Source of the DNA: Armatimonadetes bacterium Uphvl-Ar2
GTDB taxonomy: Bacteria; Armatimonadota; Fimbriimonadia; Fimbriimonadales; Fimbriimonadaceae
Reading direction: 5' to 3'
Assembly: GCA_002162095.1 (NCBI GenBank)
Contig: CP021424.1
Span: 186,001-250,000, forward strand
DNA length: 64,000 nucleotides
In this document: positions 36,434 to 45,927 of the stretch, piece after piece
How positions within the stretch are numbered: position 1 is the stretch's first letter
Layout: each line of letters begins with the position of its first letter
Notes under the pieces: generated by a model
Seen by the model: the letters and a program-made list of their open reading frames with translations, nothing else
Database searches by the model: none
What the model was told of the DNA's origin: nothing
Position numbers and translations under genes: made by a program

Positions 36434-37137
36434 CCTTTCTCCGCCTCAGCAGGCGGCGCACTGACCGGAAGCCGGTTGGTGAATGTAGCCGTGCGCGTCC
36501 GGCGATCCGAGAACATCTGAATCTCAAACGACTCGCCTGGCGCAATCGTGGTCGTGCTGTAGGCGGCGTACCACACCCGCCAGAAGTCGCCAAAGTAGCC
36601 CTGCCGGATCGGCGGACGCTCGTTGTGCATGGCATCCCACCAGTCAAAGCCCTCCACCTGGCGGCGTTCGCGACCGCGCAGCACGGCCAGGGGCCGCAGG
36701 GTCAGTTCTTCCCTTTTGTCGCCTTGCACCAGCACCACGCGCACATCCCCCAGCGGGGTCGGGTCGGGTTTGGTGCGCTCACCGACCTCATAAGTCGTCA
36801 TTTTGGGGAAGGCGCACAAGCTGACCACAAAAGTCGAGCCCTGCAGGTAGCGCCCTTCTAGATCCCGCCAAGCAGCCTCGGTTTGCGCCGGGGTCCAGGC
36901 GTGGCGCGCCCCTTCGTAGCCGGTCCAACGGGAAAGGAAGCGCGGGCTCAGCCAGGTCACCTGTTCGGCGGATTGCCACCAGCGGCCATCCCACCAGCGG
37001 CTCACCCACACGCGGTCGCGCTCCAGCATGCCCTCCACCTGGGCGCGTTCGCCCCGGACGGCATACTCGGCCCCCCAGGCCAGGCTGGCCGGGTCGGGCG
37101 GCGTGGCCAAAAGCAGGGCCAACGCGAAAGCGCTCAT
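36430..37137 (-). CDS. Hypothetical exported protein
   Basis: 235 aa with a short hydrophobic N-terminus (2-12) that could be a signal peptide. The mature part is rich in Trp and Arg (RWWDGRWWQ, FDWWDAMHN, DFWRVWYAAY) and beta-like at the C-terminus, with an immunoglobulin-like ending FEIQMFSDRRTRTATF. It is translationally coupled to the upstream DUF2993-like gene by an ATGA overlap. No family recognised. Confidence 0.55.
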   Translation of the reverse strand: MSAFALALLLATPPDPASLAWGAEYAVRGERAQVEGMLERDRVWVSRWWDGRWWQSAEQVTWLSPRFLSRWTGYEGARHAWTPAQTEAAWRDLEGRYLQGSTFVVSLCAFPKMTTYEVGERTKPDPTPLGDVRVVLVQGDKREELTLRPLAVLRGRERRQVEGFDWWDAMHNERPPIRQGYFGDFWRVWYAAYSTTTIAPGESFEIQMFSDRRTRTATFTNRLPVSAPPAEAEKG

Positions 37138-37949
37138 ATCCCCGTATTTTCGGCAGGTTTTTCTGGAATTTGAGTCCGACCCGAGGCGATCATGAGACCG
37201 TTTTCGGCGCGGATGGTCTCCACGTTCACTGCGCCGTAGAGCCCGAGGTCAGCGTCCAGGTCCACCACGGGGTTCATCACGTCCAGCAGAACCTTGGCGG
37301 CCATGGGGTCGGCGGGCACGCCGTCGAAGGTGATGCGGGCACGGTCCAGCATCACGCGGCGGCCATCGGGGCTCACGAGCTTGGCCAGCACAGAGAAGCG
37401 ACTCTTGACGATGACGAACTCGCCGTAGCCATCCACGCGCACCCAGCCGTCTTCCAGCGTAACCTGGCACTCCTTGATCTCGGCGTACTTGCGGTCGATC
37501 CACTCGGCGAGGTCGGTACCGCGCACGGTGACGGAACCCGTACCCTGCCCGCTCCGCGCCAGGCGGATGGTGCGCTCCCGTCGGGCGAGGTCAAAATCGT
37601 AGCGGCACTCGGGGATGTCGGCCACGAGGCTCTGCACCAGCAGACCGCGCAACCGGAACTCGGTCAGTCGCAATTGCAGGCTGCGGATGCGCCCGCTGGG
37701 GTTACGTTCGGGTTCGGTGAAGAGCGGGAGTTCATCCAGCGTGAACCGCTCCGCGAAAATCTGGGCCACGGTGAGGTCGCCCTGCAGGGCCCCGACCCCG
37801 TGGGGGCGCACGTTCACCCGCACTTTCTTCTCGTCTCCGCCCAGCTTGGAGCTGATCTCAGACGCGGCGGCGCGTTCAAATCGGCGTTCTTCGCTCTGAC
37901 CCAGGCCCAACAGCAAGCCCAGCCCGGCCGCCACCACGATTAGCCCCAT
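37134..37949 (-). CDS. DUF2993/LmeA-like lipid-binding protein
   Basis: 271 aa. An N-terminal hydrophobic anchor (1-17) precedes an all-beta domain with alternating strands, including VRVNVRPHGVGALQGDLTV and LQLRLTEFRLRGLLVQSL. This pattern and length match DUF2993, which includes LmeA, a periplasmic phospholipid-binding protein of mycobacteria. The domain is related to tubular lipid-binding folds. It is the first gene of a two-gene unit and is divergent from ygfZ (12 bp apart). Confidence 0.6.
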   Translation of the reverse strand: MGLIVVAAGLGLLLGLGQSEERRFERAAASEISSKLGGDEKKVRVNVRPHGVGALQGDLTVAQIFAERFTLDELPLFTEPERNPSGRIRSLQLRLTEFRLRGLLVQSLVADIPECRYDFDLARRERTIRLARSGQGTGSVTVRGTDLAEWIDRKYAEIKECQVTLEDGWVRVDGYGEFVIVKSRFSVLAKLVSPDGRRVMLDRARITFDGVPADPMAAKVLLDVMNPVVDLDADLGLYGAVNVETIRAENGLMIASGRTQIPEKPAENTGI

Positions 37950-37961
37950 ACTCAGGAGTAT

Positions 37962-38849
37962 ATGTCAACGAGTTTTTGGGCGCGCCTGGATGACCTGATG
38001 GGACTCAGTAGTACCGGGGATGACGCCGTGGCCTGGTGGCAGGGGCAAACCACGCAGGACGTGGCCGCGTGGAGCGTGGGGCAAGTGGGCAGCACCTGCC
38101 TGGTCACCCCCACTGGGCAACTGGCCGCCATTGTGCGCGGGCAGCGCACGGAGCAGGGTTTCCACTGGGTGACCGAGGCCGCCGAGGTGCTGCTGGAGCG
38201 CGTGCGGGACTTCGTGATTTTGGAAGACGTGAACCTGACCGTGAGCGGCGTGGGGGGTGTGACCATCCAAGGGCCGCTGGCCGAGGAGTGGATGGAACAA
38301 CAGGGCGTAACCGGCGACGCGGGGCCGCTGCCTTTCGGGGGCTACGCCATCCGCCAGCGACGATGCGCCTTTGGGGGCTGGGATCTGGTGGGGGTGGGCG
38401 ACCCCGAAGAGCTTCCCGTCTTGCTCCCCGGTGACGAAGTGGAACCCGAAGACGTTTTTGCGGCGATGCTGCGGGCGGGGATTCCGCAGTTCGGGGTGGA
38501 CACCCACGATAAGCTCTTGCCGCCGGAACTGGGGCCGGAGTTCGAGCGCGAACACATCTCCTACAACAAGGGTTGCTACACGGGCCAAGAAGTGCTGCAA
38601 CGCCTGCACAGCCGGGGCCACACCAACCGCACCTGGGTGCAGATTCAACTGCGCGGGCCGGTGTTGATCAGCGAACCCGTGATGAGCGAGCAAAACGAGC
38701 GCATTGGCTCGATGACGCAACTCGCGCCGATGCCAGATGACACCCTGTTGGCGGGTGCCTTCCTCAAGAACGATTACGCGATGGTGGGCACCCCGGTGAG
38801 GGTGGCGGACCAACTCGGCGAAGTGATCTCCCCCGAGTCACGCCCCTAA
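37962..38849 (+). CDS. ygfZ: Folate-binding YgfZ-family protein
   Basis: 295 aa. The family signature KGCYTGQEVLQRL (Cys conserved) is present around residue 204, and the N-terminal half resembles the aminomethyltransferase (GcvT) fold with an FVILEDVNLTV segment. YgfZ-like proteins bind folate and help assemble or repair certain iron-sulfur enzymes. Length is normal. It is followed by proline dehydrogenase after 33 bp. Confidence 0.88.
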   Translation: MSTSFWARLDDLMGLSSTGDDAVAWWQGQTTQDVAAWSVGQVGSTCLVTPTGQLAAIVRGQRTEQGFHWVTEAAEVLLERVRDFVILEDVNLTVSGVGGVTIQGPLAEEWMEQQGVTGDAGPLPFGGYAIRQRRCAFGGWDLVGVGDPEELPVLLPGDEVEPEDVFAAMLRAGIPQFGVDTHDKLLPPELGPEFEREHISYNKGCYTGQEVLQRLHSRGHTNRTWVQIQLRGPVLISEPVMSEQNERIGSMTQLAPMPDDTLLAGAFLKNDYAMVGTPVRVADQLGEVISPESRP

Positions 38850-38882
38850 ATCCCCTTCCCCTGCCCGGGCCGGGGCTGTAGA

Positions 38883-39818
38883 ATGGCGGGCGCATCCATG
38901 CTTTTCCGCTCGCTCATTCTGGCGGTGTCACGATGGCGCCCCATCCGGTCAATGGTGACCCGGAGCCGCATTTTCCGTCCCCTCGTGAGTCGCTTCGTCG
39001 CCGGGGAAAGTTTGGATTCCGCCATTGCTTCGGCGGAGGCCCTAGCGGCCGAGGGTTTATTCTCCACCCTCGACCTGCTGGGCGAGAACGTGGCGACGGT
39101 GGAAGAAGCCGCCCAGGCCCGCGAGGCCTACATCGAGGTGGTGAACCGGATTGCCAAGAGCCCGCACCGCGACCTCATCAACATCAGCATTAAGCTCACC
39201 GCGCTGGGGCTGGACCAGGGCGAGGACGTAGCCGAGGCCAACTTTAAGCAACTGCTGGCCGCCGCGCAGCCGCACAACATCTTCGTGCGGGCGGACATGG
39301 AAGCCAGCGAGTACACCGAGCGCACCGTCGCGATGATTGAACGGGTGCACGCCGAGTACCCCAACACCGGCACCGTGATGCAGAGCTACCTGAAGCGGCT
39401 GGATGGCGACCTGACGCGCTTGCTGGCCCTGCCCACCCGGGTGCGCATTGTGAAGGGCGCCTACCTGGAGCCCGAAACCGTGGCCTACCAAGACAAAGCC
39501 GTGGTGGACCAGAAGTACGTGGAAGCCGCCCAGCGCCTGCTGAAGGCCGGCCACTACCCCGCCATTGCCACCCACGACGAGGCGATCATCCAGTCCCTGC
39601 GCGGGTTCATTAAGAAGGAAGGCATCGCCAAAGAATCGTTTGAGTGGCAGATGCTGTACGGCATCCGGCGCGATTTGCAGTCGTCGCTGCGGGCGGAAGG
39701 GTTCAACGTGCGGGTGTACATCCCCTACGGCGAGCAGTGGTATCCGTACTTCACGCGGCGACTGGCGGAGCGCCCGGCCAACCTCATCTTCATCGCAAAG
39801 GCCACCTTCCGAAAGTAG
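38883..39818 (+). CDS. Proline dehydrogenase
   Basis: 311 aa, the monofunctional form. Motifs of the FAD-dependent TIM barrel are present: LDLLGENV, NISIKLTALGL, VRADMEAS, GTVMQSYLKR, RIVKGAYLEPE, ATHDE and the C-terminal EWQMLYGIR with VYIPYGEQWYPYF..RLAERP. It oxidises proline to pyrroline-5-carboxylate. No P5C dehydrogenase adjoins. An alternative start at 38898 would shorten it by five residues. Confidence 0.93.
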   Translation: MAGASMLFRSLILAVSRWRPIRSMVTRSRIFRPLVSRFVAGESLDSAIASAEALAAEGLFSTLDLLGENVATVEEAAQAREAYIEVVNRIAKSPHRDLINISIKLTALGLDQGEDVAEANFKQLLAAAQPHNIFVRADMEASEYTERTVAMIERVHAEYPNTGTVMQSYLKRLDGDLTRLLALPTRVRIVKGAYLEPETVAYQDKAVVDQKYVEAAQRLLKAGHYPAIATHDEAIIQSLRGFIKKEGIAKESFEWQMLYGIRRDLQSSLRAEGFNVRVYIPYGEQWYPYFTRRLAERPANLIFIAKATFRK

Positions 39819-39843
39819 GGGACAGGTATCCTGGCAGGCACAT

Positions 39844-40287
39844 ATGGGCCTCCTAGAGAATCTACGTCACAGCTACTTGGTGGAGGGTCTCACGAACGAT
39901 GAAATCGCCGCCGTAGCCTCGGTGGCCGATGAAATGTCCTTTGCGGCGGATGAGGACATCATCCGCGAGGGCGAACTTGCCACTGAGATTTACGTTTTGC
40001 TGGAAGGCAAGGTGCGCGTGACCACTTCGACCGGCGAGATCATTGCCCGGCTTGGCCCCGGGGCCGTGTTCGGTGAGTTAGCCCTGTTCCAGCACGACGA
40101 TCGCACGGCCACGGTTACGGCGGATACGGCCGCCGTACTGGCGCGGGCTTCGGCTTCGAGCCTGAATGCATTGATCGACTCCAACCCGGGGGCGGGCGTG
40201 AAGGTGCTGCGCAACCTGGGCAAGACCCTGTGCCAACGGCTCCGCAGTAGCAACGTGCAGCTCGAAGCCGTCTTGGCTTCGTTGTAA
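39844..40287 (+). CDS. Cyclic-nucleotide-binding domain protein
   Basis: 147 aa, a stand-alone CNBD. It shows EDIIREGELATEIYVLLEGKVRV and the phosphate-binding cassette GPGAVFGELALFQHDDRTATV; the usual Arg is in the DRTAT segment. No DNA-binding domain follows, so it probably acts as a sensor or membrane-associated switch. It lies 25 bp after proline dehydrogenase and 5 bp before the alkyltransferase-like gene. Confidence 0.85.
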   Translation: MGLLENLRHSYLVEGLTNDEIAAVASVADEMSFAADEDIIREGELATEIYVLLEGKVRVTTSTGEIIARLGPGAVFGELALFQHDDRTATVTADTAAVLARASASSLNALIDSNPGAGVKVLRNLGKTLCQRLRSSNVQLEAVLASL

Positions 40288-40292
40288 CGGCC

Positions 40293-40591
40293 ATGAGGGG
40301 GGAAATGCGCCGCGTGGTTCGCGAGATTCCCCCGGGCTACGTGCTGGCCTACGGCCAAGTGGGCCGACGCATGGTGCCCCCACCACCGGCCGCATTGTCG
40401 GGCAGATCATCGCCCACGAAACCGACGACATCCCCTGGTGGCGCGTGGTGAATGCGCAGGGTGAGCTCTCGATTGCCCGCCGCGACCCGGTGCTGGCGCA
40501 GCGCCAGCGGGCGCACCTGAAGGCCGAGGGGATTGAACTGACCGAAGCCGGGCGGGTGCCGTTGGGCCATTTCTTGCCAGAGGATGAATGA
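40293..40591 (+). pseudogene. Alkyltransferase-like (MGMT-fold) protein, single-base frameshift
   Basis: The first frame reads MRREI-type start to IPPGYVLAYGQVGRRM and then goes off into low-complexity Pro. The correct continuation (TTGRIVGQIIAHETDDIPWWRVVNAQGELS) is one frame away. One extra G at 40371-40373 gives GRRMGAPTTGRIVG and an uninterrupted 99-aa protein. PWWRVV replaces the PCHRV of true methyltransferases, so it is an ATL protein that flags alkylated guanine for nucleotide excision repair. Its stop directly abuts the aroC start. A sequencing indel is likely. Confidence 0.85.
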
Positions 40592-41686
40592 ATGAGTAGC
40601 AGCTTTGGGCAGATGCTCCGGATCACCACGTTTGGGGAATCGCACGGCGGGGCCGTGGGCGTGGTGCTGGATGGCTTCCCTGCCCGCTTCCCGGTGAGCC
40701 TTGAGGTCATTCAGGCGGCATTGGACCGTCGCCGCCCGGGGCAAAGCTCGCTCACCACCCAGCGCCGGGAAAGCGACACGGTGGAAATCCTGAGCGGGGT
40801 GCAAGACGGCCTGAGCCTGGGCACGCCCATCGCCCTGATGGTGCGCAACGAAGACCAGCGCCCGCGCGACTACGCCAACATGGCCGACGCCTACCGCCCC
40901 AGCCACGCCGACTTCACTTACGATGTCAAATACGGCATTCGGGCGGCCAGCGGGGGCGGGCGCAGCAGTGCCCGCGAGACGGTGGGGCGCGTGGCCGCTG
41001 GGGCCCTGGCACAGGCGTGGCTGGCCGCCACCTACGGCGTGGAGATTGTCGCCTGGGTGAGCCAGGTGGGCACGATTTCCACGCGGGTGAATGAAGATAC
41101 GGTGACGGTGGCCCAGGTGGACGCCAACGACGTGCGATGCCCGCACCCCGAACACGCCGCCGCCATGATTGCGGCCATCGAGGCCGCGCGGCGCGATGGA
41201 GACTCTTTAGGCGGGTGCGTGAGTGCTGTCGCCCGGGGTGTGCCGGTGGGCTGGGGCGAACCGATTTTTGACAAGCTCGAAGCGGATCTGGCTAAAGCCA
41301 TGATGAGCCTGCCCGCTACCAAGGGATTCGAAATCGGAAGCGGTTTTGCCGGCACCCAGATGACGGGGAAATCGCATAACGATGCCTTTGTGAAGGACGA
41401 ATCCGGGCGCATTGTCACCACCAGCAATCACAGCGGGGGCATCCAGGGGGGCATTAGCAACGGCATGCCCATCCGGGTGCGCGTAGGGTTCAAGCCCGTC
41501 GCCACAATCTCAAGCGAACAAGAGACGGTGACGCCGGAAGGTGACGCTACCGTCCTGGCCGCGAAGGGGCGGCACGATCCGTGCGTGCTTCCGCGGGCGG
41601 TGCCGATTGTTGAAGCGATGCTGGCGCTGGTGCTTGCGGATCACGCGCTTCGTCACTCGGCTTATTCCCACCTTCCCCATCCGTAG
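40592..41686 (+). CDS. aroC: Chorismate synthase
   Basis: 364 aa, normal length. Signatures: [14 protein letters not shown] at the start, [13 protein letters not shown], then [17 protein letters not shown] and the C-terminal [19 protein letters not shown]. It converts EPSP to chorismate with reduced FMN in aromatic amino-acid synthesis. Its start codon follows the alkyltransferase-like stop directly. The last 140 bp are antisense to the convergent lipoprotein gene. Confidence 0.95.
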   Translation: MSSSFGQMLRITTFGESHGGAVGVVLDGFPARFPVSLEVIQAALDRRRPGQSSLTTQRRESDTVEILSGVQDGLSLGTPIALMVRNEDQRPRDYANMADAYRPSHADFTYDVKYGIRAASGGGRSSARETVGRVAAGALAQAWLAATYGVEIVAWVSQVGTISTRVNEDTVTVAQVDANDVRCPHPEHAAAMIAAIEAARRDGDSLGGCVSAVARGVPVGWGEPIFDKLEADLAKAMMSLPATKGFEIGSGFAGTQMTGKSHNDAFVKDESGRIVTTSNHSGGIQGGISNGMPIRVRVGFKPVATISSEQETVTPEGDATVLAAKGRHDPCVLPRAVPIVEAMLALVLADHALRHSAYSHLPHP

Positions 41687-42125
41687 GCGCGGCACTCGGG
41701 AAGAGTTCGTCAATCATCCCCTGCCAATACATCTTGTCCTCGGGCAGGCTCAGCGTGAGTTGCTGACGGAGCATGGTTTCGACCTTAGCCTTTTGCTCCG
41801 GTTCGACTATGATGACCTCGCGCAAAAGGTCGGCTCCGATACGCTGGACCTCGAAATCTTCGTGCAACAGGGCGTCTTCGATGAAGCTCCAGGCCCCGTT
41901 GCGCACAATCCGCTCACTGTTCATCTGGTCGCGGTGGACCTCGAACATGCCTTGCGCGGCCTCATAAGTGAGCGAACTCTCGGCCGCACTTGCATCGGCG
42001 GGTAAAGCGGGTTGGAGTCGGGCGGAACCGTTGCTTGAAGTGGTCTCGCCGCAGCCCTGAATCATGATGCCCAAGGTTAAGGTTGCCAACAAGCCCCAAA
42101 ACGAACGGCTAATTCCTGACTTCAA
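41547..42125 (-). CDS. Putative lipoprotein
   Basis: 192 aa from a TTG at 42125, chosen because CGGAG lies 7 nt upstream and it gives a normal lipoprotein signal; the longer frame to a GTG at 42155 would abut the pstB start. The signal ends with the lipobox IQGC and the mature protein starts [10 protein letters not shown] helical middle is followed by a Pro/Ala-rich disordered tail. No family recognised. The 3' 140 bp overlap aroC. Confidence 0.6.
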   Translation of the reverse strand: MKSGISRSFWGLLATLTLGIMIQGCGETTSSNGSARLQPALPADASAAESSLTYEAAQGMFEVHRDQMNSERIVRNGAWSFIEDALLHEDFEVQRIGADLLREVIIVEPEQKAKVETMLRQQLTLSLPEDKMYWQGMIDELFPSAAPTDGEGGNKPSDEARDPQAPAPASLQQSAPPAEARTDRAAPSRPGR

Positions 42126-42155
42126 GGTTGCACTCCGGTTACACTTATATGCCAC

Positions 42156-42950
42156 ATGACGGTCGTTTCCGAAGCAAACTCCGGTAGTTCTACACTCGAT
42201 GGCCGTCTCAAAGCCTCTGGTGTTGACTTCTTTTATGGCACGTTCCAGGCTCTTTACGGGGTCGAACTGACCTGTGAACCCCGCCAGGTAACGGCTCTGA
42301 TTGGGCCCTCCGGCTGCGGCAAGAGCACATTTTTACGTTGCCTTAACCGTATGAACGACCTGATCGATGGCGCCCGGATGACCGGAACCATCACGTTAGA
42401 CGACGTGGACATCTACGGACCGGACGTGGACCCCGTCGAACTACGCAAGGTGGTGGGCATGGTGTTCCAAAAGCCCAACCCGTTCCCGATGTCCATCTTC
42501 GAGAACATCGCCTACGGCCCCAAGATCCATGGCATGCACAAGGGCAACGACCTGAAGGACCACGTGGAGCAGTGCCTGCGCCGCGCCGCCCTGTGGGACG
42601 AGGTGAAGGACAAGCTGAACCAGAGCGCCAATGGCCTGAGTGGGGGCCAGCAGCAGCGGCTGTGCATTGCCCGCACCCTGAGCGTGAACCCGGAAGTCAT
42701 CCTTATGGACGAGCCGTGCTCGGCGCTGGACCCGATTGCCACCGCCAAGATTGAGGAGTTGATGCTGGAGCTCCGCAAGACGTTCACCATCGTGATCGTC
42801 ACCCACAACATGCAGCAGGCCCAGCGTGCCAGCGACAAGACGGCGTTTTTCCATCAGGGCAAGATGATTGAAACCGGGCCGACGACGCGCCTGTTTGGCA
42901 ACCCGCAGAATCAGCTGACCGAGGACTACATTTCGGGTCGGTTTGGCTAA
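42156..42950 (+). CDS. pstB: Phosphate ABC transporter ATP-binding protein
   Basis: 264 aa with Walker [11 protein letters not shown]-loop [12 protein letters not shown] (the PstB-specific sequence), signature LSGGQQQR and Walker [14 protein letters not shown], then the switch His in VTHNMQQA. It powers PstSCAB phosphate uptake. No pstS, pstC, pstA or phoU is adjacent, so this copy is separated from its partners. Confidence 0.93.
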   Translation: MTVVSEANSGSSTLDGRLKASGVDFFYGTFQALYGVELTCEPRQVTALIGPSGCGKSTFLRCLNRMNDLIDGARMTGTITLDDVDIYGPDVDPVELRKVVGMVFQKPNPFPMSIFENIAYGPKIHGMHKGNDLKDHVEQCLRRAALWDEVKDKLNQSANGLSGGQQQRLCIARTLSVNPEVILMDEPCSALDPIATAKIEELMLELRKTFTIVIVTHNMQQAQRASDKTAFFHQGKMIETGPTTRLFGNPQNQLTEDYISGRFG

Positions 42951-43041
42951 AGCAGGAGAAGACCCCCCGTAGAGGTGCTGGTTTTTGGGACCCGACGTGC
43001 GAACAGGGTCCGGAATGCGTCACTCTTGCCAGGGGCGGATC

Positions 43042-43845
43042 ATGCCAGGGCTTGTTTTTGAATCGCCGGACGCGCGGATTGGCCTGCGGGCCAACAAGAC
43101 GGTCGCGGCTCTCAATTCGCGGGCCTCAGAACGCCTGGGATTAGCCACCGAGAACGTACTGGGCGCGCCGGTGGAGCGCGTCTTCCCTTCCCCCACCCCC
43201 AGCGATTGGGGAGCCTGGCAACCCCAAGACCAAGCCGCCAGCCCTCCGATTCAGCTCAGCGACAGCACGTTCCAGTTGGTCCCCACCACGGGCAGCGCCC
43301 CCGAACCCGACCAAGAGCCACTCTTTTGGTTCAACTTGGTGCCCTTTGCCGGGGATGCCACCGCGCCTTCCTCACCGCTCGTGGACCTGTGGACGCAGGC
43401 CCTGATGGCGATTGAGACCCCGGCGGAATTGTTTGCCATTGTGCGGGCCGGGCACCGCTTGATGCCGGGGACGGCGGGCCTCCTGGCTGCGCTCGACCCT
43501 GCGACCCAAACCCTGACCACCGTGGCCAAATGGGGCAGCACTGAAGTCTCCCCCGCGCAGCCCGCCCCGGCGCGAAGTTCGTGGGCGATGCGGCTCGGTC
43601 GGCCGGTGGATTCGCTGGACCTCCCAGACGGCTTCACCCAAGGGCACATCGTGGCGGCGTTCGATGAAGCCACATACTGTGTGCCGGTGGTCGCCGGCGG
43701 ACGGGTCTGGGGCGTGCTCTCCACGCGGCGCCCCGCCCACACCGGGGTAATGCCCGAAGACCACCGCCAGATGCAGGTGGGCATGGCCCGTCGCATCGGC
43801 ATTGTGTGGGATCGGGTGAGCCGCTACGCGGCGGACGCGGACTAA
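43042..43845 (+). CDS. PAS/GAF-type sensor-like protein
   Basis: 267 aa from the ATG at 43042 (AGGGGCG upstream); a longer frame starts at 42985. Residues 1-60 look PAS-like (SRASERLGLATENVLGAPVERVF). Residues 125-255 look GAF-like, with a helical lead-in, central sheet and the closing VAGGRVWGVLSTRR. No catalytic output domain is attached, so it may signal through a partner. Ligand unknown. Confidence 0.55.
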   Translation: MPGLVFESPDARIGLRANKTVAALNSRASERLGLATENVLGAPVERVFPSPTPSDWGAWQPQDQAASPPIQLSDSTFQLVPTTGSAPEPDQEPLFWFNLVPFAGDATAPSSPLVDLWTQALMAIETPAELFAIVRAGHRLMPGTAGLLAALDPATQTLTTVAKWGSTEVSPAQPAPARSSWAMRLGRPVDSLDLPDGFTQGHIVAAFDEATYCVPVVAGGRVWGVLSTRRPAHTGVMPEDHRQMQVGMARRIGIVWDRVSRYAADAD

Positions 43846-43851
43846 GGCGGC

Positions 43852-44463
43852 TTAGTCGGTGAGGCCCAGCGCCCCGCGCATCTGCCGTACCGGGTCATCG
43901 TGCGGGTCAATCACCACGCCTTGCCAGCCTCGTTTTTGGGCGGCGGCGACGTTGGCCGCTCCATCATCAAAGAACATGATCTCAGGCCCCTCGAGGGCGA
44001 GGGCAAGCTCCACCGTGGCGTAGATGGCGGTATCGGGCTTGTTGAGGCCCAGTTCGTGGCTGGCAAAGTGGTGGTGCAGGGCGGCAATGGCGGGATAGTG
44101 ATCGACCGAAGTGAGAAAGGGCCAGTGCAGGGCGCTCGTGTTACTCAGGCACGCCGTGACGAGGCCTAGTGCTTGCAACGTATCCACCAGCTCCTTGCTT
44201 CCCGGGTACGGGTCGCTGAGGATGGCCATGTGGAGTTGCTGGGCTTCTTCTGCCCCCGTTAGGCCCTGCCGCGCGGCCAGGCGTTGCAGATATTCCGCTT
44301 CACCGATCTCTGCGCCTTGGTAGGCGGTGAGGTCAGGGTCTTTGCCGAGGGCCAGGTCTTCACGGACGCTGAGGCCGCATTGCCGCGCCGCCGCGCCCCA
44401 CGAATGATTGATCTGCACGAGGACACCCCCCAGGTCAAAAACCACAGCGCGCAAAGAACTCAC
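43852..44463 (-). CDS. HAD-superfamily hydrolase
   Basis: 203 aa with a GTG start. Motif I is AVVFDLGGVLVQ (nucleophile Asp), motif II is TACLSNTS, motif III is the Lys in LGLNKPDTAIY and motif IV is IMFFDDGAANV. The FDLGGVL form is typical of the YihX-like subfamily I phosphatases acting on small sugar or nucleotide phosphates. It is 6 bp from the convergent GAF-type gene and divergent from the chemoreceptor-like gene. Confidence 0.85.
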   Translation of the reverse strand: MSSLRAVVFDLGGVLVQINHSWGAAARQCGLSVREDLALGKDPDLTAYQGAEIGEAEYLQRLAARQGLTGAEEAQQLHMAILSDPYPGSKELVDTLQALGLVTACLSNTSALHWPFLTSVDHYPAIAALHHHFASHELGLNKPDTAIYATVELALALEGPEIMFFDDGAANVAAAQKRGWQGVVIDPHDDPVRQMRGALGLTD

Positions 44464-44544
44464 TCTAAGAATGTACTCTCTGCAACGATTTCCCCTGAAG
44501 TCCGGCCGTCCAAGGTCCGATGATTTTTACGGGGAGTCACATAG

Positions 44545-45927
44545 GTGGACGTTTCACAAGTTCTATTCGCGGTCGGCGGAGCGACCGTTGGCGCCAGTCT
44601 CACGGCCGTAATTGCCTTCAAACTTGGGCAAAGTCGGTGGCAACGCCTGGCCCATCCCTTTGAGCGAGCCCACCTGGCCAACCCTGATGAGCTTTCGGCC
44701 ACGCCGCAGGCATTCTTTGATCGCTGGCAGGCCGTGATGGCCGAGCTGAGCAATCAGACGCAGAAGTTCAGCACCCTTTCGTTTAAGGACTCGATCCCGC
44801 CAGGACAGAGCCTCATCAGCCTGCGATTGGCGCACGCTTCCGAGCGGATCCGAGTGCAAATGGCCCGCATTTCAAACCACGAGGCCTTTATTAACGACCA
44901 CGCGGTGGAAGTGCAAGGGCTCTCGCAATCCCTGCAAGAAGTGGCGCAGCGACTGAGCGCATCGGCCGATCTGGCCACGATTCTCGGGGAAGAAGCCTCG
45001 GTAGCGTCTCAGGAGGAACTGGAGCGAGGCGGACGCTTGGCGCAATTGGCCAGCGAGCACCACGAGCAGTTCCACCGCATCGTTTCGGAGTTGAACGAGA
45101 AAGTCCAGGGTTGCCCAGAGCAAACAGGCAAGCTCGACGACTTTGTCGGATTTCTCGATAAGTTTACCTACGATGACGAACTGGCCAACCTGCTGAACGA
45201 AGTCAAGCAGCATCTGATGGAGCTCACGCGCATCATCGGCGAGCAAGAGCTTGTGGTGACCAAAAACGAGACGATGCTGGGCAAAGTGCGCAAGATTGCG
45301 CGTCAGTGCAGGCTCCTCAGCTTCAACGCCGCAATTGAGAGCTCACGCAACGGCGCCAATGGCTTGGCCTTCTCCGTGGTTGCCAATGAGATTCGCGAAC
45401 TGGCCGAAGCCACCGAGATTGCCACGAACGAGATGGAATCCCTCTCCGCCCTGCTCCGCAGCGGATTTGAATCCATGATCCGGCAGAGCAAGGAGGTGGT
45501 GGGGTCGTTGGCGAGCATCATGCTCGTCGCCGACGAAAATGTCCAGCGGGTCCACGATTTCTTGGCGCAAAGCCAAGAAATGCGGGCATTCATCCTGGCC
45601 GGCCAGGAGCAACTGGCGACGACTGGCAAAGCCATGCTGAAAATCTCGGACGAGACAGACGCCTTTGCGGACCAAACGGTGCGGGATGCTTCGCTCACGG
45701 CCCGGCTTGTGGCCAAGGCCGACGAGATGGCCGCGCAACTCAACGAACTGCGACAAGACATCCCGGCGATTTTTGACAAGATTCAGGCTTCCGACCGGCT
45801 GATCCAGGATATCCGCGCGGCGGATGCGGAACTGCAAACCACGCTCAATGAAGCGAAGTTTGAGCGCCGCTCGGCCCGCCGCAATCAGGAAGATCGCGCG
45901 AAGCAACGCGCCCAGCGCGCCGCCTAG
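44545..45927 (+). CDS. Chemoreceptor-like (methyl-accepting) signalling protein
   Basis: 460 aa, GTG start with GGGGAG upstream. One N-terminal membrane helix (about 5-25) leads straight into long coiled coils. The signalling-domain hairpin lies around residues 250-295 (RKIARQCRLLSFNAAIESS, then AFSVVANEIRELAEA), with a tip changed from the usual IEAARAGE. No periplasmic sensor domain and no recognisable HAMP are present. It may sense cytoplasmic or membrane state, or serve a non-motility function. No che genes are adjacent. Its stop overlaps the first gene of the phage-like cluster by 4 nt. Confidence 0.75.
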   Translation: MDVSQVLFAVGGATVGASLTAVIAFKLGQSRWQRLAHPFERAHLANPDELSATPQAFFDRWQAVMAELSNQTQKFSTLSFKDSIPPGQSLISLRLAHASERIRVQMARISNHEAFINDHAVEVQGLSQSLQEVAQRLSASADLATILGEEASVASQEELERGGRLAQLASEHHEQFHRIVSELNEKVQGCPEQTGKLDDFVGFLDKFTYDDELANLLNEVKQHLMELTRIIGEQELVVTKNETMLGKVRKIARQCRLLSFNAAIESSRNGANGLAFSVVANEIRELAEATEIATNEMESLSALLRSGFESMIRQSKEVVGSLASIMLVADENVQRVHDFLAQSQEMRAFILAGQEQLATTGKAMLKISDETDAFADQTVRDASLTARLVAKADEMAAQLNELRQDIPAIFDKIQASDRLIQDIRAADAELQTTLNEAKFERRSARRNQEDRAKQRAQRAA

